A DNA stretch of 64,000 bases from CAWGYQ01 sp963817395 (GTDB taxonomy: Bacteria; Acidobacteriota; Vicinamibacteria; Vicinamibacterales; CAVPJW01): NCBI GenBank assembly GCA_963817395.1, contig CAWFOC010000012.1:248001-312000 (forward strand), read 5' to 3'. The notes beneath the pieces were generated by a model, which was not told where the DNA came from, did not search any database, and saw only the letters and a program-made list of their open reading frames with translations. Shown one piece after another: positions 34,455-44,490 of the stretch. The translations under genes and the position numbers were made by a program. How positions within the stretch are numbered: the first letter of the stretch is position 1; each line of letters starts with the position of its first letter.

Positions 34455-35039
34455 TCAGAGTGTCAGCAATAGGGCGGAGGCTGTAAGGGCGAGGCCGGAC
34501 AGGAAGAACCACCGAACAGCCGGTGCCGCTGGCATGCGTGGCGCGCGCTCGGAGTCGGTCGTCTCGTCGAGCCACGCGATGAGCCGCTCACTGGCGGCGA
34601 AACTCGCCGCCAGCGCGCCCAGCAGCAGCAGCCAGCCCGCTCCAAGAAGACCCTTGGCCGCCGCGCCGAGCTCGCCAGCCGTGACGGCCAGCGCCGCCGA
34701 CACGACCCACGCGGTCAATGCAGCCACCGTCTGCAAACGGTAGCCGGCGAGCTGACGCTCGCCGCTCTGACGCAGCCGCTCCAAGCGCTGAAGGGCCGCC
34801 GCTCGCCGCGCTTCCTCGACTGCCTGCGCGCGCTCGAATTCCATGCGCGTGCGGTCCCGATCGAACGCTTCCTTGATCGCCGCAACGGCAGCGACGCCCA
34901 GCCGCGCCTCGACCTGTCCGAGCGCCTGACGATTGGCGGACACACCCTGCGAGGCGACATCGGGCCCGCGCACGCGCCGCACCAGATCGGAGGCGCCCAG
35001 GAGAAAGTCGAGGGCGCGGAGCCACGTGGTGACAGCCAT
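34455..35039 (-). CDS. Membrane protein with an amphipathic helical region, unknown function
   Basis: A 194-residue protein. Residues ~50-95 form a charged helix rich in Arg, Glu and Ala (EAFDRDRTRMEFERAQAVEE), which may be a coiled coil. Three hydrophobic segments follow: TVAALTAWVVSAALAVTAG, GLLGAGWLLLLGALAASFA and WFFLSGLALTASALLL. I do not recognise the family. It starts 105 bases from, and is divergent to, thiS, and ends 71 bases before the pntAA start on the same strand. Confidence 0.55.
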   Translation of the reverse strand: MAVTTWLRALDFLLGASDLVRRVRGPDVASQGVSANRQALGQVEARLGVAAVAAIKEAFDRDRTRMEFERAQAVEEARRAAALQRLERLRQSGERQLAGYRLQTVAALTAWVVSAALAVTAGELGAAAKGLLGAGWLLLLGALAASFAASERLIAWLDETTDSERAPRMPAAPAVRWFFLSGLALTASALLLTL

Positions 35040-35102
35040 GCACGGAGCTTAGCGGGAGCCCGGGTGCGGCGCAAGATGATACCGGACGAGCTGGTGGCTT
35101 TC

Positions 35103-35131
35103 TTGACTTCGATCCGACCGTCCCTTACGCT
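35103..35131 (+). promoter_or_regulatory. Promoter for thiS, near-twin of the thiG promoter
   Basis: TTGACT, 17-base spacer, TACGCT. Transcription would start near 35138, only about 7 bases before the GTG at 35145. The same two hexamers with the same spacer precede thiG at 52559-52587. Confidence 0.5.
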
Positions 35132-35144
35132 CGCGCTCCAGATC

Positions 35145-35375
35145 GTGACCATCCTCTTGAACGGCGAGCCGTACGAGGCTCCGGGGCCACTTTCGATTTC
35201 CCAGCTGCTCGCCCGTCTCGAGCTCGATCCACGCCGGGTCGCCGTCGAACACAACATGACGGTCGTGAAGCGCGCACGCTACGAGGACACGATCATCCAC
35301 GAGCGCGATCAAATCGAAGTCGTCAACTTCGTCGGAGGCGGCAGTCTCCGCTCGTCCGGCGAATCCGCAAGATAG
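35145..35375 (+). CDS. thiS: ThiS sulfur carrier with a C-terminal extension
   Basis: A 76-residue ubiquitin-fold protein: MTILLNGEPYEAPGPLSISQ at the N terminus, then LLARLELDPRRVAVEHN and RDQIEVVNFVGGG. ThiS donates sulfur to ThiG for the thiazole of thiamine and must normally end in Gly-Gly. Here GGG is residues 64-66, followed by ten more residues (SLRSSGESAR). Either a processing step removes the tail, or a base error has removed the natural stop, or the tail is real. The GTG at 35145 is chosen because the family begins there. It lies 17 kb from thiG, although the two are normally adjacent. Confidence 0.8.
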   Translation: MTILLNGEPYEAPGPLSISQLLARLELDPRRVAVEHNMTVVKRARYEDTIIHERDQIEVVNFVGGGSLRSSGESAR

Positions 35376-35554
35376 CTGCGCGCATGGGAACCATCACCGT
35401 TACATCAGCCACAGCGCTTCAGCGGCCGACGTGTTTGGTACCTGTGCAGCCGTGTAACGCGTGTGCCAAAAGGGTGATCACTCGCGATTCCCCCAAAGCT
35501 GGGGCTCTCTCGAGCCACCTCAGCATTTTCAAGTACTTACACGGCCAATTTGAC

Positions 35555-35570
35555 TGGCAGTCACCTTGCA
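35555..35570 (+). promoter_or_regulatory. Sigma-54 (-24/-12) promoter
   Basis: TGGCAG, five bases, TTGCA. The invariant GG (35556-35557) and GC (35568-35569) are exactly 10 bases apart, and the match to TGGCAC-N5-TTGCA fails only at the sixth base. Transcription would start near 35581. A GTG at 35623 then gives a 42-base leader, and the ATG at 35590 a very short one. No enhancer-binding protein gene is in the window. The 214 bases between thiS and this gene contain no other supportable gene. Confidence 0.6.
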
Positions 35571-35589
35571 GCCGACGACGTGGCAGCGC

Positions 35590-38054
35590 ATGAGGGTAGC
35601 CGTCCGATTGAAACGCGTCGCTGTGAGAAAACTGGGCATCGTCTTCACTCTGGTGGTCATGTGGGGGGCGTTGACACTCTCACCCATCGCGCAATCCGGT
35701 CTCACGATCACGGCTCCGGCAAACGGAGTACGGCTCGCCGCGGGTCCGGACTACGCCACCGACGTGCTCGGTGATCCGTGGGACATGAGCAATCCCGAGG
35801 ATATCGGCAACGGATCCGAACGAGCTGCGTGGCTGGGCATCGGACTTCGCGGTGGCCAACGGCACCGCGGGAGGCACAACGGCGAGACTAGCAACGGGAA
35901 CGTCGATACCAACCTGCCGTTCCTCTATCGCGGATTCCACAACATCGTGAATCCGGGCCGCACCGGCAAGCGGTATCCGATCAATTCGAGCTTCTACAAG
36001 AAGGTCGCGTACCGGATGTACTCGGCCATCGCGGGTCAGTCGCCTCAGGCCTACTGGTTTCACTTCCCGTGGGATCACCCGAGCGGCATCGGGTTCGGCG
36101 TGCGCTTCCTGCCTCAAACTCAGGCAGGCTACAAGATCTACGCGGCAAATCTCCATGAATCACTTGCGCAGGGCAGCGCCTGGACGAACGGTTCGGTGGT
36201 CGGCTTCCGGCTCGACCCCAATAGCAACCAGGCAGGCCATGTGGTGCGCTACGACTGGGTCCGTGTGACCCGGGCCGACGCCGAGACGACGGCGATCATG
36301 CCGGTGCAGTGGTCGGGTGGCTCGGGGAACACGGCCATCGACGTCGTCGACGCCTCCGGCAGCGTGCTGAACGTGGCGAGCGTCTCCGGCGCGTCCTACT
36401 CCTTCAACTATGGAGTTCTTCCGCCCGGCGCCTACACGCTGCGTCTCACGCGGGGGGGCAGCCAGGCGACCAGGAGCTTCAGCGTCAACCATCCTCCCCT
36501 GGTGAAGGTGACCGATCCCGACGAGACGGGCGGCACGAACGACTACGCAACGACGGTCCTCAACAATGCCTGGGACATGAACGGCGCGAGCGACGTGATT
36601 GCGACTCGCAACGTCAGCGGGGCCTCGTACTCCGGGGGCGCGTTCCACGGCACGAACTCGAACGGTGACGCCAACGTCTTTCTGCTCAACCCGTCGAACA
36701 ACCAGATCCCGATTGATACGACCAAGTACCGCTACCTGACGTACCGGCTGCGCGTGGACGGCACATACAACCTGGGACTCGGTAGCGTCGCCCGCGTCTT
36801 CTGGGGCTCCCAGACCTCGTCGACTGCGGTCGACCATCACGACCACACAGGACATCATCGTCTGGCCGGGCACCAACTCGTACACCATCGATCTCGCGAG
36901 CCTGCACTTCGGAAGCGACGGCGCCCTGGAGCAAGGCGGCGCGCGCCAGCTCTGGACGGCGGCGCCGGTCCGCTGGTTCCGCCTCGACCCTCACGAGTTC
37001 GCCGCGGCGCGGGCCTTCCACATCGAGGACGTACGCCTCACTGCGATGGATCAGAGCTCGAGCTCGTTCGTCATCCGGTGGACGGGCAACGACGCGGATG
37101 GCGATGCCGCCACGCTCGCCCTCTATTACGACACCAACACGAACCCCAATGACGGCCGGACGCTCATCACGCAGGGTGTCGCGCTCGGCGCGGGGCAGTT
37201 CACGTGGAACACGGCAGGTGTCAGCCCGGGTACCTACTGGGTGTACGCGCTCGCCAGCGACGGCCTCGATGCGCGCGGCTTCTATTCGACCGGCCGGTCA
37301 AGATTCTCGACGGCCCGGAGACACCAGCGAGCGATCCGTTCGCCTTCATCGATTCCCCGGTGAACGGAGCCAATGTCTCGACGCCCTTCACGATCTCGGG
37401 ATGGGCGGTCGATCGCGGCAGTTCCTCAGGCACCGGCGTGAATCAGGTTGAAGTCTACGCGCAGCCGTTGGCGGGTGGGACGCAGGTCGCCCTCGGGTAC
37501 CGCCACGTACGGAGGGTCGCGGCCTGATGTCGGCGCGGCGTTCGGATCGCCCTTTACCAACTCGGGCTACTCCAGGACGGTCTCGTCGCTCAGCCCAGGC
37601 TCGTATCAGCTCATCGTCCAGGGCACGCAGCACGGTCACGGGAACATTCAGCATCACCAAGACGGTGAACGTGACGGTCGTGGCAGGCGCAACGGCGCCA
37701 CCCAGCACGAATCCCCTGGTGTGGGTCGACACTCCGAGAACCAACACCAACGTGAGCCAAAACATCGTCATCAGCGGTTGGGCCGTCGACCGGGCGGCGA
37801 CGAGCGGACCTGGCATGGACGCCGTCCATGTCTACCGGCGACCAGCGGCGGGAGGCGCGCAGACGCTGGTAGGAGGCGCCACCTACGGCCTGTCGCGTCC
37901 CGACGTCGCGGCGGTCCATGGCGCAAATTTCCAGAACTGTGGATGGAGGCTGAACGCGTCGCTGCCGACCGGCACCTATGACCTGCTCGTGTATGGGCGC
38001 AGCACCCGCACCCAGGCCTGGACGACCAGGACGATTCGCGTCACGGTTCAGTAA
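35590..38054 (+). CDS. Secreted repeat protein with two GWAVDR-type domains, frame broken four times
   Basis: A surface or secreted protein of about 820 residues. A signal peptide (VRKLGIVFTLVVMWGALTLS) may start at the ATG at 35590 or the GTG at 35623. Two N-terminal units share DYAT-x-VL-x4-WDM (YATDVLGDPWDMSNPEDI, YATTVLNNAWDMNGASDV). A fibronectin-like segment follows (FVIRWTGNDADGDAATLALYY). Two C-terminal domains read FTISGWAVDRGSSSGTGVNQ and IVISGWAVDRAATSGPGMDA, each with a later RPDV and a GTY or GSY near its end. The frame breaks near 36825, 37300, 37500 and 37625; three need one base removed and one needs one added. No catalytic site is seen. It stands at the edge of the polysaccharide genes, behind the sigma-54 promoter. 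Confidence 0.65.
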
Positions 38055-38328
38055 CCCGGCTTCGCGCGTGGCTCTACGGGCGCCTGCACGGACTACGGCG
38101 CCCTTCTATTTCTGGAGTCCGGCCGATGCTGGCCCGGGCTTGACCCCCGTGACGGCAACCCAGGCATTGTCCCAGCGATGAATTCGAACGTCGCCGAAAC
38201 CGGCGCGCGCCTGGCGTAAGTCTCAAGCTCGTCGCCGACGTATGGGCCATGCGGGATTCGGATGAGGAACTTCGCGCCGTCGAGCAGCACGTTCCATCAG
38301 AATAGCACGCGCCGAATGCTTCGCTCGC
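38055..38328. other. Intergenic region between convergent genes
   Basis: No gene I can support and no strong terminator hairpin with a T-run. A 65-codon minus-strand open frame at 38093-38290 has no recognisable feature. Confidence 0.5.
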
Positions 38329-39205
38329 TCAACAGCCGCCCGCCAAGCGCGCGGATGCGAGCTTCCAGACGCAACGCGCGCGAAGCAGCACCCACGCCAT
38401 CGCCCGGGCCGGGTGCAGACGCGGGCGCGCGACGTGAGTCGAGTAGTAAAGATAAGCGCTCCGATGAAACGCCCGTACGGCCAGCGGGCGGACGGTCTGA
38501 CTCGACCCTCCGGTCTGATGGATCATCGTGGCCGCCGGCACATACCGCACGGTGTAGCCGCGATCGCGCAGCCGGCGGCAGACATCCGCGTCTTCCCAGT
38601 AGAGAAAATAGCGCTCATCGAAGCCTCCGACCGCCGCCAGCGCCTCGCGCCGCACCAGCATGCACGCGCCCGACACCCAGTCCACTTCGACGCCGCCCGC
38701 CGACGGCTCGATGTCGGTTCGCACGTTGCGGCGGGCCGCGCGCGTGCCCGGCAAGAGCCGCGTGAGCAGCGTCGCCCGGCCGAACAATCCCGTCAGCATG
38801 GACGGATCGCCGCGCGCGCTGCCCTGCAGCGTGCCGTCGGCCTCGAGCACTCGGGGCCCGACGAGCGCGCATTCGGGATGTCGATTCAGTTCTTGGATCA
38901 GCTGCCGCACGGCGTCGTGCTCGAGCGTGGCATCGGGATTGACGAGCAGGATCAGCTCGCCCGCAGTCTCCGCAACTCCCTGGTTGACCGCGGCTGCAAA
39001 TCCCAGGTTCTCGAGCATTGCGGATCATCCGAACGGACGGCACGGCGCGCACCGCGATCTCCGCACTCCCATCCGTGGACGCGTTGTCGACGACGATCGC
39101 GTCCGCCTCGAGGCCGGACAGGCCCTGGCCGAGCGACGACAGGCAGGTCGGGAGGTACGGATCGCTGTTGAAATTGACGATGACCACCGAGACCGACGCC
39201 GTCAC
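38329..39205 (-). CDS. Family 2 glycosyltransferase, frame broken once
   Basis: A GT-A fold transferase of about 291 residues. The GTG at 39205 overlaps the preceding gene by GTGA and starts VTASVSVVIVNFNSDPYLPT. VVDNASTDGSAEI follows. The frame breaks near 39018 at RMIRNA and resumes one base later with ENLGFAAAVNQGVAETAGE. The metal-binding region is VNPDATLEHDAV, the acceptor region VDWVSGACMLVRREALAAVG and DERYFLYWEDADVCRRLRDRG. This ED-type end is typical of rhamnosyltransferase-like GT2 enzymes, though the sugar is not predictable. It is the last gene of the long minus-strand run. Confidence 0.75.
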
Positions 39206-40208
39206 GGCATCCTCGCAGCCTGGCGGTCGAAGCGCTTTTCGCGCAGCTTCAGCCCGAGCCAGCGACGATCCATGAGGCTCCAGACGCGTCGTGCTCTGGC
39301 CGCTGCCAGCGCGAGGCGCCCGACGACGCTTGCGGAGGACGCCGGGCAGCGCCCAGAGCGCCGCGCATTTCGCGGCCAGGAACGTCAGCAGGTGGCCGGT
39401 GACGGCGAAATACCCCGCCGCGGCCAGCACGTACAGGAGGTGGCCCGGCAACGACCGAATGAGCAAAGGCCACGGGGTGTTCTTCGCGTACACCCATTCG
39501 AGGTTCCGCTGGCCGTAGAACACAGCCGTGCGGCTCGAACGCCCGAGCGTGCTGCTGCCGCCGTGGCGCACGATCGCTGCAGGCACGTAGACGATGCGAT
39601 GGCCCAGCAACTGGGCTCGGTACGAGAAGTCCACGTCCTCGTGCACCATGAAGAAGTCGTCGTCGAAATCCGCCGACGCTCTCGAACACGTTGCGGCGAA
39701 TCATACAGGCCGCGCCGCAGATTCCGAACACCTCGGTCGAATCATCCGCAAGCATCGACGCCTGTCCGTGCAGACGTTTGTACGCCCCGCCCCATCTCGT
39801 GTACCCATCGCCGGCGCTGTCGATGAGCTCCGGGTCGTCCAGGTAGACGATGCGCGCCGCGGCCATATCGGCCCACGTCGACAGTTCGAGCGTCGAGCGC
39901 AGCGCCCGCAGGAAGCCGGGCAGGACCTCGGTGTCGTTGTTCAGCAGCACCAGATAGCGCCCGTGCGCTTCGCGGCATCCGACGTTCGTCGCGCCGGCGA
40001 AACCACGGTTGGAGTCGAGCGCAACGATCCGCACCTCGGGGAAGTGGTCGCGCACGAAATCGACGGATCCGTCACTCGACGCGTTGTCGACGAGGATGAT
40101 CTCGGTTGCGGGCTCGCCTTGAGATCGCACCGCCTCGAGGCAGGCACCGAGCCAGTGCCGGCCGTTGTGCGTCACGACGACGACCGAGATCGCGGCAGGT
40201 GGATCCAA
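39202..40208 (-). CDS. Family 2 glycosyltransferase, frame broken twice
   Basis: A transferase of about 335 residues. The N-terminal part has ISVVVVTHNGRHWLGACLEA, VDNASSDGSVDFV, NRGFAGATNVG and LLNNDTEVLPGFL. After FGICGAACMIRRNVFESVGGF the frame slips near 39690 and resumes one base later with DDDFFMVHEDVDFSYRAQLLG. Hydrophobic C-terminal helices follow (HLLYVLAAAGYFAVTGHLL). A second slip near 39280 leads to the proper end, RSLMDRRWLGLKLREKRFD, stopping at 39202. It is likely a rhamnosyl- or related GT2 transferase of the polysaccharide. Its stop overlaps the next gene's GTG. Confidence 0.72.
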
Positions 40209-40246
40209 TGATGCGTTCAGCCGGCACGTCGGGCGTCGACCCGCGG

Positions 40247-42218
40247 TCAGTTGGTCACAGTCACCCGGACAGTCTTGCTCACGCGAACGTCGCCAGTGAC
40301 CGTGCTCCGCGGTGTCGCGGTCAGATCATACGTCCCCGGTGGCAAGCCCGATAACGCCAACAGGCCCCAGGCCGAATTGGTGAAGCTCGGCCCGGGCGAA
40401 GGCCTGTCCGACATCGGGCCGTGGACCGCCGTAGATCGCGTTTCCGAGGAACGTGGTCGTGCCCGCTCCGACCGTCTCGCCGTCACTCTCACCAGGTCCA
40501 CGCCGGTATCTGTGACGCACCCATGTCGATTGCCCAGCCGCCCATCAGGAACGGCTGCGCCATGGTGGCGCCGTTCGACGGCCGGTCAATCTGAACGATG
40601 GGTTTGGTGAAGGCCCGGTGATGTTCACGTTCACGGTCTTCGAGCGATTGAAGGTATTCGTCACGGTGCTGTGCATCGAGACGACGAGCTGGTACTGCCC
40701 CGGCTGGAGCCCGGTGACCATGAGCCATAACCCGAGTTCGTGAACTGGCTGCCGAAGATCGCGCCGACATCGGGCCGTGCATGGCCGTAGGTGGGAGGGG
40801 TCAACGTGACGGGGGCCGCGCCCGCCCGGAAGGCCTGCACGCGAATCGCGTCCACGCCGGTGCCCACGCCCGACGCCGTCCCAGATCCACTGCCCACCCA
40901 CTGAGATTGAAAGGCTGGGCCCGGCTCGATCCGTTCGATGGCACGTCGACCGCGAGCCGAGGGTTGTGAGCGGTTCAGGATCCGGAAAACGGTGCCCTTC
41001 GAGATGCTGACGACATACAACTCGCCGCTGGCATCGATCCCGAATGAGCTGATGTTCCCGAGCGTCGACGTTCCGCCCAGCGCCGCGGTGTGTTCGAGGT
41101 TGTTCGACGCTTGTCCCGAGGGTTGACTGAGCGCCGCCGACCAGACTCGACCACTCAAGTCGCCGTAGAAATACCGCCCGTAAAAGCTCGCGCCGAGCAG
41201 GCCGCCGCGATAGACGTAGCCGCCGGTCACCGAGTCGCCGTCGTGCGTGGGAGTACTCGATGATCGGCTCGGTGAGCGGCGTGTACTCCGGCGTGTGCGC
41301 GTGAAAATCGTGCGCCCCTTCGCGGCCGCTCCACCCGTAGTTGTCGCCACCCCGACCGGCTGGCTGATAGTCGATCTCCTCCCACGTGTTCTGGCCGACA
41401 TCGCCGATGAGCAGCGCGCCGGTCCCACCGAGTGATGGCATGTCGAACGACCAGCGCCATGGGTTTCTCAGTCCGAAGGCCCAGATCTCGTGCAGGGCGC
41501 TCGGCACCGGATCGCCGTCCACGAAGGGATTGTCGTTCGGCACCACGTAGCCGTCGGGGTCGTCGTCGGCGACGTCGACGTCGATGCGCAGCATCTTGCC
41601 GAGGAGCGTGTTCGGATCCTGCGAGCGATCGCTGTTGGGCGGCGCCACCGACCCACCCCCATCGCCCATCCCGATATAGAGGTGCCCGTCCGGACCGAAC
41701 GCGATGTTGCCGCCGTTGTGATTCGACGCCGGCTGATTGATGACCCGAAGGCCTCCGGGCCACCGGAGATCGAAACGGGAGCCGCCATCCGCGACCAGCG
41801 GATTCTGGATATTTCGCTTGAACCGCGCGACGACCGTGTGCCCGTCGTTGTTGGTGAAGTTCACATAGAAGCGGCGGCTCGATCCGTAATCTGGAGGAAA
41901 CGCCAGCCCCAGCAAACCTCTTTCTCCGTCGTCGTTGATGAAAGTCGTCAGATCGAGAAAGAGCTGGCTGCGAAGCACACCGTTCTTCACCACCTTGATG
42001 CGACCAGGCTTCTCAACGATGTACTGCACGGTCGGATCGGAGGGATCCTGAATGAACGCCAACGGCTGGTTGAGCCCGGAAACGTACACCCTGGAGAAGA
42101 GCTGAGCCTCGGCCGCTGCCGGGAGCAGAACGGCCGCCACCAGGAGCGCAGGAAATCGATACACCCAGGCGCGCCGTTTTCGCGTCCCAGGCAGGTCAAG
42201 GGGTTGTCTCCGGATCAT
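40247..42218 (-). CDS. Secreted GSDH-fold (sugar/sorbosone dehydrogenase-like) enzyme with GWAVDR-type domains, multiple frame breaks
   Basis: A secreted protein of about 655 residues. A signal peptide (FPALLVAAVLLPAAAEA) follows the ATG at 42218. Residues ~30-400 are the six-bladed PQQ-type glucose/sorbosone dehydrogenase propeller: VSGLNQPLAFIQDPSD, GLLGLAFPPDYG, NHNGGNIAFGPDGHLYIGMG, LLGKMLRIDVD, FGLRNPWRWSFD and GDVGQNTWEEIDY. Two C-terminal domains match those of the 35590 gene (RPDVGAIFGSQFTNSGY, FLMGGWAIDMGAS, RPDVGQAF). The frame breaks about six times (near 41250, 40725, 40610, 40520, 40470 and 40400). Its place among glycosyltransferases suggests action on, or attachment to, the cell-surface polysaccharide. 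Confidence 0.7.
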
Positions 42219-42222
42219 GGCG

Positions 42223-44490
42223 TCAGTCGCTCCGGGGACGGCAGTCGAGATGCTCACGAGACAGATTCGGATTGTAGTACGGATCGTCGGCTATCACGCT
42301 GCCCCAGCGCTCGTGCATCAGCCTCGCCGACGGCTCGTCGGCGCCGGCTCCCGCGACGGGGGGCGACGTGTATTGCAGGCACGCATAGGGCGTGAAAACG
42401 ACGCGATACCCGGCTCGACCTGCACGGAGGCAGTAATCCACGGCCGCATAGGCCAAACCCATGCGTTCGTCGAAACCATCCATCTTTTCGAACACAGAGC
42501 GCCGGGTCATCAGGCATGCCCCGCTGACGGCCGAGTAGTTGCGAAGCCCGACAGCGCTCGAGATGTATCCCTCGGCAGTGGCCGGATACCCAGAAAATGG
42601 GCTCGAAGCGATGCCTGCGAGCCCCATCACGAGCCCAATGTGACTCAATCGGCCCTGGTCGTCGAGCAGCTTGCCGCCGACGGCCCCGACCGCCTGCTGC
42701 AAGGAGAGTTCCAGCAGAGCGTCCAGCCAGCCGCTCGTCGTCGGCAGAAGGTCGGAATCAAGGAACAGCACGTGCTCGCTGCGAGTCTGGCGGACCAGTG
42801 CGTTGATCGCGGCTATTCTGCCGTCCCCGACCGGAACGACCGCCACACGCACCGCGGCAGACGAGCCAAGGCGAGAATGGCCCCCGCCGGCTGCGACGCA
42901 CGCGACAACGTCGGCGTGGGCTGTCAGGCCGGTTCTGTCGAGGTGCTCGATGAGCGTGGTCGTCGAAGGACGGGACGTGGGGCCTTCGAATGCGCCAACG
43001 ATGATCGAGACCGACGGCCGTGTCCCAATCGATCGGCGCACGCGGTAGCGTCCTGGTGTTGGTCCTGGCAGCACCACCGCCTCGATGTCGTTGCGGCGGA
43101 CGTAGTCTTCGAGCGCCCGCTGTCCGGCGTCGATCGCCCACGGCTTGGCAAGGCCCGACCCCGCCGCCGATTCCGGCGACTTGCGCCAGTGGTACAAGAC
43201 CTTGGCGATGTGCTCGATCCGAGAGGTTCGATCGGCCAGCCGCAGCATCAAGTCGTAGTCCTGCGAGCCTTCGTATCCGTGCCGGAAGCCACCGGCTTCC
43301 ACGACGAGCGCGCGGCGGGCGGCCAGCATGTGGCAGGTGTACATGCACGACAGCAGGTGCTCGGGCGCCCAGTCCGGCTTGAAGAACGGATCGCAGCGGG
43401 CCCCCGTGAGATCCAGCTTGTCTTCGTCGCTGTATACCACGTCGGCGTCTGGCCTCGTGTTGATCCGTCTCACCAGCTCCGCGAGCGCGTCGGGCGACAG
43501 CTCGTCGTCGTGGTCGAGAAGCACGATCCACTCGCCGCGGGCGTTGGCGAGCGCCGCATTCGAAGCCGCCGAGATCCCTTGATTGGAGGCCAGGCGGGCG
43601 AGCGTAATCCGCGGATCGTCTGCGTAACGGGCTAGAACGGACCGCGTTCCCTCGTCGAGCGAGCCGTCGTCGCAGATCGACAGCTGCCAGTTCGGGTAGG
43701 CCTGACGGCGAACCGACTCGATGGCGCGCGACAGCCACGATGGTGCCGTGTTGAACACGGGCATGATGACGGTCACCAGCGGCTGGACGGCAAAGCGTGA
43801 AGACTCTGCTGACAGCCGCGCGAGGTCGCGCTCGTCAAGCGTATGGGCGGCCACCCAGTTGCGGTACGAGGAGGACGAGGGCGCTGGCTGCGCCAGTTGG
43901 TCCAGGCGCCGGATCGCACCGCTGACCCCGAGAAGGCGAACGGCGGCGACCAGGGAGGCGAGCGTCGCCCGGACGGGCCGGTGCCACTCTATCCGCGGGT
44001 CGCCCCAGATCGACCACGCGCTGTCGGGCAGCGAGCCGGCCGGCAAGCTTGTGGCGAGCGTCACCAGCACGCGCGAAGCCCCCCGCGCAGGCAGCGGCGA
44101 CACTCAAGGGACGCCATCGTCGATCCCGCAGAGCGCCGAGCCGGATCGACGATGACAGATCGCGCGCGCCGCGTACCGCCGTCGTCAACGGTCATCGTGA
44201 ACCGGACACCACCGGAGTTGCGCCGACCAGCTCTCGGGCTGAAGCGCACACCACGCAACCACTCGCGCACGTGACGGCGCGTCGAGCCTGAAGGCAATCG
44301 TTGAGTCGGGGTGGCAGAGCAACGCCTCGTGCGTGAGACCTTGGATCGTCACGGGATCGATCCAGCGAACCGCAGCATGGACGTCGGCCTGATTGGTGGC
44401 GACCGTCTCCGGCTGCAGCCCTCTCAATGACAACGTCGCGGGCCCGAGCCGATGACGAACGGCGCGAAGAATCGTGGGAAGACGGGTCAC
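42223..44490 (-). CDS. Large family 2 glycosyltransferase with an N-terminal beta domain, frame broken twice
   Basis: About 755 residues. The start is the GTG at 44490, overlapping the upstream stop as GTGA (VTRLPTILRAVRHRLG). An N-terminal ~190-residue region of beta strands (AFRLDAPSRARVVAWCAL, GVRFTMTVDDGGTRRARSV, DSAWSIWGDPRIEW) precedes the GT-A domain: VTVIMPVFNTAPSWLSRAIE, ICDDGSLDEGT, ISAASNAALANARGEWIVLL, DHDDELSPDALAELV and VYSDEDKLD. A second GT-A-like half follows (SVSIIVGAFEGPTS to FLDSDLLPTTSGWLDALLE). The frame breaks near 44245 and 44105. The last 626 residues are open without a break. Confidence 0.75.

Noticed and set aside
35384..35593. 69-codon open frame between thiS and the repeat-protein gene
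   Set aside because: No domain, it overlaps the sigma-54 site, and it lacks a ribosome site.
38093..38290. 65-codon minus-strand open frame
   Set aside because: No recognisable feature or good start signal; left as intergenic.
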